Positions 10,925 through 21,960 of a stretch of DNA of 64,000 bases are shown here, one piece after another (the first letter of the stretch is position 1; each line of letters opens with the position of its first letter). The position numbers were made by a program, and so were the translations under genes. This DNA is from Piscicola geometra (taxonomy: Eukaryota > Annelida > Clitellata > Hirudinida > Piscicolidae). The notes under the pieces were generated by a model. It made no database searches and had not been told where the DNA came from. It worked only from the letters and a program-made list of their open reading frames with translations. Where the stretch lies: positions 14,551,583 to 14,615,582 of the forward strand of contig OX030955.1 in NCBI GenBank assembly GCA_943735955.1, given 5' to 3'.

Positions 10925-11330
10925 TTAGCCTAACTGGACATTTTCCTTTTCTGTTGGACCTACTACCGCACAGTATCCATTACCTCATCTTTGAAGTTTC
11001 AGTGAGCTGAAAAATCTCTCTAAAAAAATTTGGTAGTTTTGAAACTAAAATCAAAACAATGCTTGCACCAACACCCAACTCCTTGTCATATACTAGACCT
11101 GTTGTTCCCTGGTAGGGCTCATATTGAACTGAATAGCCAAGACGGTTGCAAAGACACCAAAACTTATGCCCAAATCTTATTGGCTTCTCTCTCATAAATT
11201 TGTTTGCCACATTTATCCATAATTTATACTGTCACGCTTTCATCAGCACAATTGCTTCCAAGAAAGCATTTTCTATAAAAAAAAATTTTTAGCAAAACAG
11301 TTAGAAGTCTAACTTTGGTAAATATAATCG
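10925..11330 (-). pseudogene. piggyBac-like transposase fragment 1
   Basis: The minus strand reads REKPIRFGHKFWCLCNRLGY and then YQGTTGLVYDKELGVGASIV. In piggyBac/PGBD transposases the motif 'KP-K/R-G-K-W-L' is followed by 'Y-G----ELG-G--VV-L'. The open frame is about 76 codons with no upstream domain. A related fragment lies at 30,478-30,890, and both share flanking non-coding sequence, so they are copies of one element. Confidence 0.75.
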
Positions 11331-13540
11331 TCCAGCACTGACCTTGATGTAGATTCAGCTGCTGACCTCTACAGCTCCACTTTGACTAGCATTATCGATA
11401 AGTTGATTCCTCTTAATACTGTTAGAGTGCACCAGAGACCTTCGGACCACTGGTTTGACCATGAGTGTCGCGCCTCTAAACGCCTTAAGAGAAGTCTTGA
11501 GAAAAGCTACAGTAGGTCAAAAAATGAGCAAGCACGTACTGCCTAGGTCAAGCAGTTGAAAGTTTACAAGAGTCTGTGCAGACGCAAGCGAGAGCAGTTA
11601 TGGAACTTGAAGCTTTCTCAGTCCAAAGGGAAGCCAGCTGACACCTGGAAACTCATCAACAGCATCGCGGGCAGAAGCAAGACGTCGTCAGTCTCAGGCA
11701 TCAGTGCTGATGACTATCACGCACATCTCACAGAGAAAGTTGCGTCGGCGAGAAGGTCAATCAATGCCCAAGATGACCCAACATTTTCATTCTGCGAGCA
11801 CGGGCTCAGTTTGAATGGGTTCAGCATAGTCGACGAAGAAGAAGTAGTTAGGGCTATTCAAGGACTTCCGAATAAGCAGTGCTCGAATGACCCGGTTCCT
11901 ACATGGCTGTTGAAGGAGATATCTGGAATAATTGCTCCTTTTTTAGTGAGCTTATTCAACAGGTCTTTTTCGGCAGGCAGGGTTTCAAAGTCTTTCAAGT
12001 CGGCCTACATCACGCCACTGCTTAAGAAGCCGAGTCTTGAACTCACTGAAACTTCGTCCTACAGGCCTATTTCAAACTTGAGGGTGTTGTCCAAACTCAT
12101 GGAAAGATTAGTTCTCCACAGAGTTGCCAACTACCTCACAGAATTTCATCTTTTCCCTCCCTTCCAGTCAGCCTACCGTCGTCATCATTCAACAGAAACT
12201 GCCATAACCAAAGTCTTTTCAGACATCGTTAGAGATGACGGTAAGCTTACATTGTTAGTTTTGCTTGATCTATCGGCAGCTTTCGATCTGGTAGATTACA
12301 CAACACTGCTCCGAAGACTGCAGATCCCCTATGGTTTCTCTGACTCTGCGTTAGAATGGTTTAGAGAAGACTTAAGTGACAGATGTTTCGACATCCGCTG
12401 TAGTAGGACAAAATCGACAATGTCGGTTTCCGCTGTAGGAGTCCCCCAAGGTTCAGTCCTTGGTCCTTTACTGTTCTCGTTGTACACTGAAGATTTGGAA
12501 AGAATAGCAGCTAGACATGAGCTTGCTTTTCATCAGTATACTGATGACACCCAGATTTACGGTCATTGCATTAAAAGTCATCAGGCTGACCTGCAAGAAA
12601 GGGTGTCATCAATCATTGATGAAATTGCTGCTTGGATGGGTGCCAATCAACTGAAACTTAACTCCAGCAAAACTGAAGTTATCTGGCTCTCATCCCGTCG
12701 AAACTCTACTCACACTCCCAAAGATCCAGTTCGCATTTGTCAGAACGAGATAATTCCTTCCGATAGTGTCAGAAACCTAGAAGTTTATCTCGACAAAGAC
12801 CTTACCATGACGACACACATCAACAAGATGACTCAAACCTGCTTTGCTTCTTTACGCCAAATACGATCCATAAGATGGTTATTGACCAAGGACTCACTGA
12901 GAACATTGGCTTCTGCTTTGGTTCTCAGTCGAATTGACTATGGCAATATCATTCTTACTGGGTTGCCAATGACGCAGCTGCAGAAAATTCAGTCTATAAT
13001 CAACACCACAGCTAGGCTCATAACAGGTGCTAGAAAGTATGATCACATCAGCCCTGTTCTCAAGGAGCTTCACTGGCTTCGTGTTGAAAATAGAATTGAA
13101 TACAAAAACATCTTGTTAATGCACAAGTGTCTGTCTAATGAGTGCCCAGATTATTTGTCGAGTAGCATTGTCATGAGAGCAAGTATTCCCCAGAGGGAAA
13201 GACTCAGATCGGCTAGGTCAAGAGATGTAGTTCCACAGAGCTACAAACTCAAGTATGCAGGTGCAAGAAGCTTTTTTGTTGCAGCGCCGATTCTTTGGAA
13301 TAGTCTTCCCAATAGATTCAAATCCCCGAGCTCGACCGCGACATTCAGCCGTTCTCTGAAAACGTACTTGTTCGACCGATAACAATAACTTACAAATTTA
13401 CTGCTCACTTTTCATTAATCAATTTCTTGCTTCCCAAGTTCATTCTTTTTTATATTAATACAAATGGTCAATAATAATTGTAAAATAAATAATTGTAAAA
13501 TAAATAATAATAATAATAATAATAATATAATATAGATATT
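11325..13540 (+). mobile_element. LINE-D, non-LTR retrotransposon, 5'-truncated
   Basis: The visible coding similarity starts at about 11,330 (SAADLYSSTLTSIIDKLIPL) and runs through the RT. After the stop at 13,382 there is about 100 bp of 3' sequence ending in repeats of aataattgtaaaataa and AAT triplets. A nearly identical internal segment occurs at 43,361-44,378. The element may extend further to the short tail at 13,946-14,022. Confidence 0.85.
11556..13382 (+). CDS. LINE-D reverse transcriptase and C-terminal domain
   Basis: This is a CR1/L2-group reverse transcriptase of about 608 residues after the last stop. Upstream, the same frame reads RPSDHWFDHECRASKRLKRS and is broken once, by TAG at 11,544, so the true protein began earlier. 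Motifs in order: SSYRPISNLRVLSKLMERLV, LLVLLDLSAAFDLVDY, GVPQGSVLGPLLFSLY and YTDDTQIY at about 12,540. The catalytic loop is YTDD instead of the common YADD, and the second copy has the same codon. The end has APILWNSLPNRF and FSRSLKTYLFDR. Apart from the single stop, the frame looks intact. Confidence 0.9.
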   Translation: MKVYKSLCRRKREQLWNLKLSQSKGKPADTWKLINSIAGRSKTSSVSGISADDYHAHLTEKVASARRSINAQDDPTFSFCEHGLSLNGFSIVDEEEVVRAIQGLPNKQCSNDPVPTWLLKEISGIIAPFLVSLFNRSFSAGRVSKSFKSAYITPLLKKPSLELTETSSYRPISNLRVLSKLMERLVLHRVANYLTEFHLFPPFQSAYRRHHSTETAITKVFSDIVRDDGKLTLLVLLDLSAAFDLVDYTTLLRRLQIPYGFSDSALEWFREDLSDRCFDIRCSRTKSTMSVSAVGVPQGSVLGPLLFSLYTEDLERIAARHELAFHQYTDDTQIYGHCIKSHQADLQERVSSIIDEIAAWMGANQLKLNSSKTEVIWLSSRRNSTHTPKDPVRICQNEIIPSDSVRNLEVYLDKDLTMTTHINKMTQTCFASLRQIRSIRWLLTKDSLRTLASALVLSRIDYGNIILTGLPMTQLQKIQSIINTTARLITGARKYDHISPVLKELHWLRVENRIEYKNILLMHKCLSNECPDYLSSSIVMRASIPQRERLRSARSRDVVPQSYKLKYAGARSFFVAAPILWNSLPNRFKSPSSTATFSRSLKTYLFDR

Positions 13541-13659
13541 TACTTTTTTTATATTAAATTTATTGTTATTATCATTTCAGTTTCAATCTTTAAAAAAAAA
13601 AAAATATTTTGTCTATTTAAAAAAATAAATAAATATCTATATGTATGTATATATATATA

Positions 13660-13850
<191 letters not shown>

Positions 13851-13945
13851 ATATAGAAATGATTTTATTGTTAAATTTCAATACCCTACTTTTCCTATAC
13901 TTTCCATTTATTCATCTATCATTAATATTATTATCAAATTTTCCA

Positions 13946-14022
13946 TAACCAAGTGGTCTTGAAGCCCGTCCGGGTTTACGCCACGTTAATAATACTCGTC
14001 GTTGTATTGTATTGTATTGTAT
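13946..14022 (+). repeat. Retroposon 3' end with (ATTGT)n tail
   Basis: The segment carries aagtggtcttgaagcccgtc, cgggtttacgccac and taataatactcgtcgttgta, followed by ATTGT repeats. The same end is present at 39,960-40,033, and in the 3' half of the tRNA-derived SINEs at 54,828 and 62,227. It is therefore either the true 3' end of LINE-D or a truncated SINE. Confidence 0.65.
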
Positions 14023-14026
14023 ATTT

Positions 14027-14378
14027 TTTTTCTAATTTGTTTGTTTTTGGACAAAGAATAAAACGAATGTTTAAAAACTTATAGTAAAATTTGACATCCC
14101 CCATTCATGCTCACTGTTCTAATAATGGAACATTTATAATTTTTTAACAATTAGTGATAAGTAGACTAGAAATTGATGAATTTTAAAAAATTATATATAA
14201 AGGAAAGGTCAGTTATTAAGAAAATGCAACAACAAAAATATCAGGAAGTTTGAAAATTTTTGTAATTATTTTTCTTTAGCCATACTTGTAGAAATTTTTT
14301 TTTCGTTAAATTAAAATAATAAACCACCAAAAATATAATTTTAAGATAATCAACAAACTATTGAAGCCATATTTTCAG
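14027..14378 (+). repeat. Dispersed repeat, copy also at 30,900-31,255
   Basis: The two copies share long blocks such as 'aaaatttgacatcccccatt', 'catgctcactgttc' and 'aatataattttaagataatc'. The second copy directly follows a piggyBac fragment, so the repeat may belong to that element. Here the end is interrupted by a LINE-A fragment. Confidence 0.65.
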
Positions 14379-14622
14379 TTTTTCTTCAATTTCTCTACCT
14401 GACCTGTCCTTAATTATTAATTCCATGTCTACATCTACCTGTTCTCTTGACATAATTCCAACTTATTTTATTAAAGAATTGTCTGATATTTTTTACCCTA
14501 TAATTCTTTTCATTGTTAATCTGTCTCTCTTTACATCTAAATTTCCGACTTTATACAAAGCTTCTGTTATCATACCTACTTTAAAAAATAATTCATTAGA
14601 CCCTACTCTAATTTCTAACTAG
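14379..14622 (+). pseudogene. LINE-A reverse transcriptase fragment
   Basis: The plus strand reads MSTSTCSLDIIPTYFIKELS and SKFPTLYKASVIIPTLKN, which match LINE-A at about 7,090-7,290 with few changes. It is cut on the right at 'tttctaacta' by the foldback element that starts at 14,623. Confidence 0.85.
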
Positions 14623-15769
14623 CTGTATGGTAATAAAACGGTGTTGCTGACAGGCAAAAGAAAATACTTTAAATTAATAAGATTTTTTTCATATTAGTTT
14701 AGTTTAGAGAGTTAAGAACCACGCAGATCTTTTGACTTCTATAATATTACTAGTAAAACATTTTGCTGATGACTTTATTGCTCTGACCAAAAATATAAAG
14801 CTAAAACTTTTTATTAAACAATTTAGCATAATATTTCTGAATTTTTATAATATTTTTTAGTTAAATAAAGTGGTTTCATTTATTTTTTAGGATCACGATG
14901 GATTCGGTAATTGTTTATGTATATAAATAGGAATATCAATTTGAATAATTTTAATGTGAACAGATTTGACATTATGAATAAAATTATTATTAATTACATT
15001 AAAAAGTATTCATAAAAAAAGTAAAGAAGCCTTCTTTATTGTTCATTTTACGATATATCTCGCCTCAGATAGTTTGCCGAAATATATATCGTGAACTATC
15101 ATATAACTTTAACAAAATATGTAAAAAAAGAAGTAAAAGAAGTCTCAGTTATTGTTCATTTTACGATATATCTCGCCTCGGATAGTTTGCCGAAATCTAA
15201 AATAATATGGCCGCTTTTTGTTCTTGTTAGTAACCAACAATCAGCTGATCCAAGAAATAAATAAACATTGCCATCAGCTGTTTTGATATTATAACTGAGA
15301 CTTCTTTTACTTTTTTTTATACATATTTTTTTACAAGTTATATGATAGTTCACGATATATATTTCGGCAAACTATCTGAGGCGAGATATATCGTAAAATG
15401 AACAATAAATGAGGCTTATTTACTTCTTTTACGAATAATTTTTTGAGTAATTAATAATAATTTTACTCAGTAATGTCAAATCTGGTATATATTTCGGCAA
15501 ACTATCTGAGGCGAGATATATCGTTAAATAAACAATAAATAAGGCTTCTTTACTTCTTTTATGAATACTTTGTTGAGTAATTAATAATAATTTTACTCAG
15601 TAATGTCAAATCTGTTCACATTGAAATTAAAATTATTCACATAAAAATAAGTCAAAAGATCTGCGTGGTTTTTAACTCTCTAAACTAAACTAATATGAGA
15701 AAAAAATCTTATTAATTCAAAGTATTTTATTTTGCCTGTTAGCAATACCGTTTTATTACCATACAGCGA
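14621..15769. mobile_element. Foldback DNA element with long terminal inverted repeats
   Basis: The left end (ctgtatggtaataaaacggt, 14,625 on) recurs inverted at the right end (about 15,745-15,765). The inverted arms extend for about 130 bp and include 'gatcttttgact' and 'ttagagagttaa'. The interior is itself built of inverted copies of a block with 'acgatatatctcgcctcaga' at 15,043, 15,165, 15,375 and 15,510. No transposase is encoded. The left insertion point lies after TA in LINE-A sequence, but the right flank is not LINE-A, so the flank has been rearranged. Confidence 0.75.
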
Positions 15770-15771
15770 TT

Positions 15772-15919
15772 TAAACATTGGAAATTTGTTTACGTCAATC
15801 GTTAATCTCATTTGCATAAATTATGAGTACAATTTCCAAACTAAACCGCATGTTCTAACAACAAAATGATGTAACCAAAGACTATATGCGCATACGTGAA
15901 AATTATAAAATAAAGACAA
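15772..15919. other. Short AT-rich spacer
   Basis: Nothing recognised between the foldback element and the next LINE-A tail. Confidence 0.4.
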
Positions 15920-15966
15920 ATCAATCAATCAATCAAATAGATTTCTATAGCGCTCTTTCCTCGAAG
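15920..15966 (-). repeat. LINE-A 3' tail remnant
   Basis: AATC repeats are followed by aaatagatttctatagcgctctttcc, the LINE-A 3' end up to the first hairpin arm. The rest is lost. Confidence 0.75.
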
Positions 15967-16066
15967 TGAACACAGTTAATAATAACCGTATTTTGTAGAC
16001 GAATACTTATAGAATAACATTTAAAACAACATTGATCAAGGCTTACAAAAAATTTTGGTAAAGGTG

Positions 16067-16345
<279 letters not shown>

Positions 16346-16364
16346 GACTATATTTTGATTGACA

Positions 16365-16534
16365 TAAATAAAATTTCGGTTTTTCGGTAAATATGAGATC
16401 CATTTTGACCGAAACCGAAATTGAGCCAAAATTACAAAATTATTTTCGGTCGAAACCGAAAAATTGCCGAAACTAAGAAAATTGGCAATTTCGGCGCCGA
16501 AACAGAAACCGAACCGAATTTCGGTCGGTCTCTA
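16365..16534. mobile_element. TTCGG-family element, right-end fragment
   Basis: The block 'tttcggtttttcggtaaatatgagatcc' is followed by alternating ccgaaa/ttcgg and ends in ttcggtcggtctcta, the complement of the TAGAGACCGACCGAA terminus. The left half is missing. Confidence 0.7.
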
Positions 16535-17000
16535 AACAGCTCCATCTTTATGTTCATCAGCAACTGCGTCCTTGTTCTTGACCAGAGCTTCTTCCAACAC
16601 TCCAGCATCTACTGCATCAACCAGTGCATCAGCAGGCTTCTCTTCTGCACCGATGTCACATCCAGGTGGTGCAAGCGCAAGAGCAGCCTCTTCATCCATC
16701 CCCTGTAACACCATCGCATAGACGAAAGCCTTGACGTTGTTTCAACTTTTTGGATTCCACAGGAGTTGTACGTTCGATACGGCCATTTCCACTTCCAGCA
16801 GGATTGCTCGCACTTGCACACACCAATCACCTTCACGATGCCCTGATGCTAGTTGCGACGATAGTCAAGCCTCGGAGAAAAGTTCTTCCTCTTCAGAATC
16901 GGAACCACTATTTTCGTCGTCACCAATTCGATTATTCTCATCATCTGTTTTATCGGAAAAGATTTTATAGCATTTTTGTCATCATTAGAGGACTGCGACT
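16535..17000 (-). pseudogene. Unrecognised broken coding region, acidic N-terminal part
   Basis: The minus strand reads, in one frame with two stops, an acidic stretch (DDENSGSDSEEEELFSEA), then VRAILLEVEMAVSNVQLLWN, then AFVYAMVLQGMDEEAALALA and an alanine/valine/aspartate-rich end. The codons look protein-like but I do not recognise the family. Acidic tails of this kind occur in some transposon proteins. It ends exactly where the TTCGG-family terminus stops. Confidence 0.4.
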
Positions 17001-17074
17001 TCTAGAGTTCGCAAGAAGCCGTCAACTCACTCTGGAAATTAATAACTTCGCATTCTCCATATAGTTAAATACCA

Positions 17075-17290
17075 GGGACGGCGATCTGCTGCAAATCTTG
17101 AAGGGGGGGGGGGTCCTACCCAGCATGGACGATTCTGGGGGGGGGGGGGGTCTTGGTGTTCGGACTTCCCTTCCCCCCACTTAAAAAAACATTATTAAAC
17201 TTCTGTCTTAATACGAATATTCACGAAAGCAACGAATAGTTTGGTTTTAGACATTTATCACAATTTATTTGTATATAACTAGCAACCCCA
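17075..17290 (+). repeat. G-run dispersed repeat, copy with two long G runs
   Basis: Blocks are cagggacggcgatctgctgc, 11 G, tcctacccagcatggacgat, 12 G, then the conserved tail with gaatagtttggttttagaca. It is the best-preserved example of the family's two G-run positions. Confidence 0.75.
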
Positions 17291-17332
17291 ATCGACTTAT
17301 GCTAATGAGCAAAAGTGACGTTTTACAGTAAA

Positions 17333-17430
17333 ATCAATCAATCAATCACTAATGATTTGTATAGCGCCATTTACTAAGTGAACAAAGGCGCTCTTCAAAT
17401 AAATTTGTTAAATAAAACGGTTTTTAGACC
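17333..17430 (-). repeat. LINE-B 3' tail with hairpin
   Basis: AATC repeats are followed by gatttgtatagcgccattta. AGCGCC (17,363-17,368) pairs with GGCGCT (17,387-17,392), equivalent to the LINE-A hairpin but with T-A changed to C-G at the sixth pair. Only the tail is present. Confidence 0.7.
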
Positions 17431-17625
17431 ACTACCAATATATGTATATATATAAATTTAAATATTAAAAAAAAAAACAATCAACCTCAATAATCCAACC
17501 TCACCCACACCACCATGACAATCATCGCCAAAAAATCACTATCACCCCAAATAAAAAATTCAATCATCACCACAATACCAACACTTATACCACAGCACAA
17601 TCATCACCACATCATCTTCAAAACA
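17431..17625. other. Low-complexity A/C-rich spacer
   Basis: CA-rich, T-poor sequence (caccaccatgacaatcatcgcc and similar) without coding similarity, lying between two LINE-B pieces. Confidence 0.4.
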
Positions 17626-18343
17626 ACAATCAATCACTAATAATTTGTATAGCGCCCTTTACTAAGCGAACAAAAGCACTCAGCCATCACGTCCCAAACA
17701 AGTACGTCTTCAGGCCTCGACGGAAAGTTATGAGTGACTTAGTTGAAGTTAAAGAAGAAGGTAAAGAATTCCATAAAAGAGGACCACAGTAAGAAAAAGA
17801 ACGTTTAGCAAAAGAGTGTTTAACTGGAAAACGAAAAGAACGATTAAAGGTAGATGATCTTAGACCAGATTTAGGGGGTTGTTTAATTAGATTTTTAAGA
17901 TAAATTGGAATATTACAGTTATGAATTTTAAACATATTTAAACATATTTTAAAAGTCACTTTAGATCTCAAAGGTAACCAATGTAACAAACGAAGATAAG
18001 AAGAAATGTGAGAAAACTTAAGAGCACGAGCAACAAGACGATCAGCACAATTAAAGGTTTTATTTAGAGGAGCTAAGGTAGTATCAGGGAGACCATAGTA
18101 AAGAGAGTTGCAATAATCAATCCTGGAGAGAACTAGAGAAGATACAAGAAGTTGCAAGGTAGGATCATCGAGAAAAGGAAGAAGCTGTTTAATACGACGA
18201 ATGTGGAAGTAACAAGATTTAGAGACAGATAGAATTTGAGGAGCTAAAGACAAATTAGCATCAAAAATAAAACCAAGGCTACGAATGGAAGAGGAAGGGT
18301 TTAGAGAGAGTGAAGAGGTGAACACAATCATCATTCTTCTCAA
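17626..18343 (-). pseudogene. LINE-B reverse transcriptase C-terminal part with 3' tail
   Basis: The frame covers 218 residues: SVSKSCYFHIRRIKQLLPFL, VLSRIDYCNSLYYGLPDTTL, LLHWLPLRSKVTFKICLNMF and GPLLWNSLPSSL, ending FRRGLKTYLFGT. This is the thumb and C-terminal region of an L2-like RT, clearly related to but distinct from LINE-A. The element is 5'-truncated inside the RT. The 3' end after the stop is only about 60 bp: a tatagcgccc box and AATC repeats at 17,626-17,642. Confidence 0.85.
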
Positions 18344-20085
18344 TTTTCTGTCTTGACCCTGGTGCCGAGACTGCGATAGAGGGTGAAGAAGTCCCTGCCA
18401 ACGCTGGTACTGCTGCTGCTATGGAAAGATTTTTCCTTTATGTCGCAGCTCACTTGATTCCCTGCGGCCATCTTGGTCTGCTGCGGCCATTCCTTGACAG
18501 ATTCAAAACAACCAACATTCGCACTAAAAACATTCTAATTAATAAATTTAATTTTTATTTAGACTTAAGATTATAAAATTTTAATATATTATACCCAAAA
18601 CCGTTTATTCTACAAATTTATTTGAGCGGCTGCCAAAATGGCAGCCGCTAACCAAAAATTATAGAAAAGTCTTAAAATTTAAGTTATGCGTTATTCTATC
18701 GAAATAAAAAGCAAGTGCATGAAAGACAATTTCATTATCTTTTAAATGAGTCTTTTATAAATAAATTATATATTATTTAAGCTTTCAAATAAAAGGATTT
18801 TAATCAAAGTATCCCTTGAATCTAGCGTAACAGTAAAAAGCTATAATTTAGGGACTGCTACTTCTTATACGTACTTATTCATTTCTTAATGCGCTAACCA
18901 AAAATTACGTATAATATTGAATGATACTTAATTAGATTCGTCTTTAAATAATCTATCATTATATTTTTCTTAAGTTGAACAAATATTAAGTGTGAAGCCA
19001 GAAAACTCGAGGCAAAGCTTTAAATTTAGTGTTTCGGGAATCAAAAAAGATAGTTTTCAATTAAAAAAGTTATTGAGAAAGTATAATTTATACTCAATAA
19101 ATTTCTGTAAAAAAAGTTGTGAAAAAACATTTTTTAAGTATACGTAGCAACCACCACGAGGCTATGCAAATTAGCTTTAACCGGGGAATTTTTATGAATG
19201 ATAGTCATCGTATAAAACTGAATAACTTTAACTTATTAATGTTTTGACTAAGGTCAATTGATAATTTTAAGGTTTAAAAATGAATTTTCTTTTCAATGAA
19301 TATAATTTTAATAATATTAAAACTAAATAACAATTTTAAAAGCGATAACTAGTTTTACACTATGTTATCCACAGTTTGGGCACCAGCATATTTTTAAGTT
19401 TTTCAAGTTGCTCTCTCAAAAAAGAGAGTATAAAAAGAAATTAAACATTTTTGAAAAATTCTTCAAAAGTTCTATAAAATATGTCAAAAGATATTAAATT
19501 TGATGAGCAGGGAATGAATTATAATGTTTTTAGAGAGAGGTGAAAGGTTTTTATTAAAACTCTCTAAAATTAGCAACATATTTTAAAAGATTGAATTATA
19601 TTTTGAAAATAAATTATATTTTCTTTAAAATTATACTAAAATCATTGAGTTAAACCTATTTTTGAGCCCTCAAGACCACATCATACATACCCAGTACACT
19701 TATCGCCTGTCATTTAGGAGTTTTAGGTTCTTTCTAGATAACTAAAAGTGCATGCGTAAAAGCTCACTACACGCCATTTTGTCTCATAATTTAATTCACA
19801 TTCAAATAAAGCATATAAAAACATGAATTAAAAAATATGATAGTTAAAATTGTAAATCAAAATTGGAAAGTCAACTTTGAAATGATTTTCTGACGCTTTT
19901 GACTCTCCAAATGCCTCTAAACTTTAGACTCGAAAAGGGTTTCGGATTAGGATCTCATACGATTTTTTGTTCTTGTTTTTGCCCTTTTTTCATGTAAAAA
20001 ATAAAATGCCAAAAATGTTTTCAATATCTTAAATAGGATAAAAAACATTCAAATCATTCAAATTGATCATGCTGGCGTCATGAAC
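18344..20085. other. AT-rich stretch without gene
   Basis: No coding similarity is visible in 1.7 kb. A palindrome gcggctgccaaaatggcagc (18,616 on) recurs, slightly changed, at 20,791. The phrase 'tagcaaccaccacg' at 19,145 recurs inverted at 21,190. These mark an older dispersed repeat whose limits I cannot define. Confidence 0.45.
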
Positions 20086-20312
20086 AATCAATCAATCAAA
20101 TCAATTTCTATAGCGCTCTTTCCTCAAATTCAAGAGCGCTGGTAAATGAATTTGTTAAACAGATATGTCTTAAGATCCGTGCGAAAAGTAAATAATGATA
20201 TAGAAGTAGTTAAATAAGGAGGTGATGAGTTTCAAATATATGGACATCTTTAAAGAAGGGTCATCTAAGTAAGGTAATAATTGTCTAATACGTCAGTTTT
20301 CAATAGATAATA
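20086..20312 (-). pseudogene. LINE-A 3' fragment with internal deletion
   Basis: An AATC tail, both hairpin arms (agcgctctt / aagagcgct at about 20,114-20,142) and the end of the LINE-A frame are followed by two further LINE-A blocks (about 6,240-6,290 and 6,510-6,532 equivalents) joined by deletions. It abuts the RPA12-like exons. Confidence 0.8.
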
Positions 20313-20319
20313 GACATAA

Positions 20320-20459
20320 ACAGTCATGTGTAAAAGATTCGTTCTGACAGTCTGTCCTTCATCTGCAGAGCTCATTTGCCTTGTGAAGTAAGTAGCCAGT
20401 GGGTGCTTGCAAGCTGTGCACTGGTGTTCAAATTGAGGCCCTGGCACTTCTTCATAAAC
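20320..20459 (-). CDS. POLR1H: RPA12/POLR1H zinc-ribbon exon, copy 1
   Basis: The exon encodes a C-terminal zinc ribbon of the RNA polymerase I subunit RPA12, which takes part in transcript cleavage and termination in the nucleolus. The peptide has PQFEHQCTACKHPLATYFTR and then QMSSADEGQT. The phrase TRQM-SADEGQTV is specific to RPA12; the Pol II/III relatives and TFIIS have TRSADEP. The acidic DE of the hairpin and the first CxxC are present. A splice donor (ACT|GTCAGA) follows at 20,349/20,348 in phase 0, before the missing second CxxC exon. No other exon was found, so this is partial; it could be a live gene part or a relic. Confidence 0.7.
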
Positions 20460-20600
20460 ACAGTCATGTATTGAAGATTTGTTCTAACAGTCTGTCCTTC
20501 ATCTGCAGAGCTCATCTGCCTTGTGAAGTAGGTAGCCAGTGGGTTCTTGCAAACTGTGCATTAGTGCTCAATTTGAGGCCTTTGCACTTCTTCCTTTTAA
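20460..20600 (-). pseudogene. POLR1H: RPA12/POLR1H zinc-ribbon exon, tandem copy 2
   Basis: This is a tandem duplicate of the 140-bp exon unit. It keeps NPLATYFTRQMSSADEGQT and a donor (ACT|GTTAGA at 20,489/20,488), but a TAA replaces the glutamine codon before the first cysteine (IEH-stop-CTVC). Either copy 2 is dead or it is skipped in splicing. Confidence 0.65.
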
Positions 20601-21800
20601 AATAAGTTTTTATTGTAGTCCGTTAGACAGTTATTGGTTGTTGAAGATTTTAATTCCGAGAGCAAGATAAATTTAAAACCAGAAAACAAGAAAAGATATA
20701 AATTATAATTACTATAATTATTTGAAATTAAAAAAACTAAATTATTAGATAAGAAGACAAACTATTTAACAAAATCATTACGGTTAAAGCGGCTGCCAAG
20801 ATGGCAGCTGCTAACCAAAGATTTTATCAAAAAGACCCAAAAGCACTATTAAGTTACTTTTTCATTTAAATTGTCAAAATAAGCTTTTAATTTAATTTGT
20901 TAATTTGAATTTTAATTCATAAAAAAAAGTTTCATCAATATATGAGAGATAATGAAAAAGTATAGTGATAAAGTTAGACTCTTAAAGCCTGGTCCATGAA
21001 ACGCATATTTATTCACGCCAAACAGTGCTGTACGTAATTCTCCTAAAAGTTCAACTTATTCGAGTTTAAAAGCTGAATAACTTTTGAACCCATTGGAATA
21101 TTGAAACAATAAAAACAGATTCACAATCGGCAAATAAAAATCTATTAAATGTATATTAATTTTTTTTAAATTGACAATTTTGAAAAATCCGTGGTGGTTG
21201 CTAAGTATACGAAATCGATTTTAAAGTGTACATGCTTTCGACTTAACACAAAATTGTTAAGTTATTAAGTTAAAATAGGTATAACTTTTTTAAAAAAAAC
21301 AAATTAAAATTTGGTTAACGTATTTAAAATCAGTCAATCAAAATCTACAATTTGAGCGTTTCAAATTAAAAAAAGTATATAATAATTAATAAGAATAAAC
21401 TACTGTAAAGGTTGATTTCTTCCGTAAGTGAAGCTTTTAAAATGTTAATAAATTTGTCATATTGAAAGATATTATTCTTTTAACTTTTAATTCTGATTTC
21501 TTGTATCAAATCTAATAAAACTAGTGATTTTCAACAATATAAGAAGAAAAAACAAAAGTTATGACAAAACAACAATATTTCTGTCTTGTGAGGGGGCCGT
21601 GAATTGCTTATAGATTATGACGTAAAAACGGGACAAAAAATGTGTTCTTTTTAAATTTTAAAATAGGTATAACTTTTTTTAAACAAACAAATTAAAATTT
21701 GGTTAACGGATTTAAAATCAGTAAATCAAAATCTACAATTTGAGCGTTTCAATTTAAAAAAATGAACAAGTTTTAAAAATCGATTGGGGTTGCTAATACA
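20601..21800. other. AT-rich stretch with direct duplication
   Basis: No gene is visible. A block of about 110 bp (aaaataggtataactttttt ... tttgagcgtttcaa) occurs at 21,258-21,371 and again at 21,653-21,765. A palindrome with cggctgccaagatggcagct lies at 20,791. Confidence 0.5.
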
Positions 21801-21807
21801 GATATTA

Positions 21808-21960
21808 TGTTTTATGCCATGTTTGAAGATTATGCTCGTATCAAAACAAGAGTTTAATCATGTTTTTTGAAAAAATTTGGGAGGTCCACATTAAGGCAGA
21901 CTCCCTCACAACCAAAAAGTGGGGGGAGAGGGTACAGACCCCAAGATCACCGCCCATAAT
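21808..21960 (-). repeat. G-run dispersed repeat, reversed copy
   Basis: The tail block (tatgctcgtatcaaaacaag) and the body with 'aaaaagtggggggagagg' and 'ccaagatcaccgccc' match the copy at 3,930. The G runs are short here. Confidence 0.6.
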
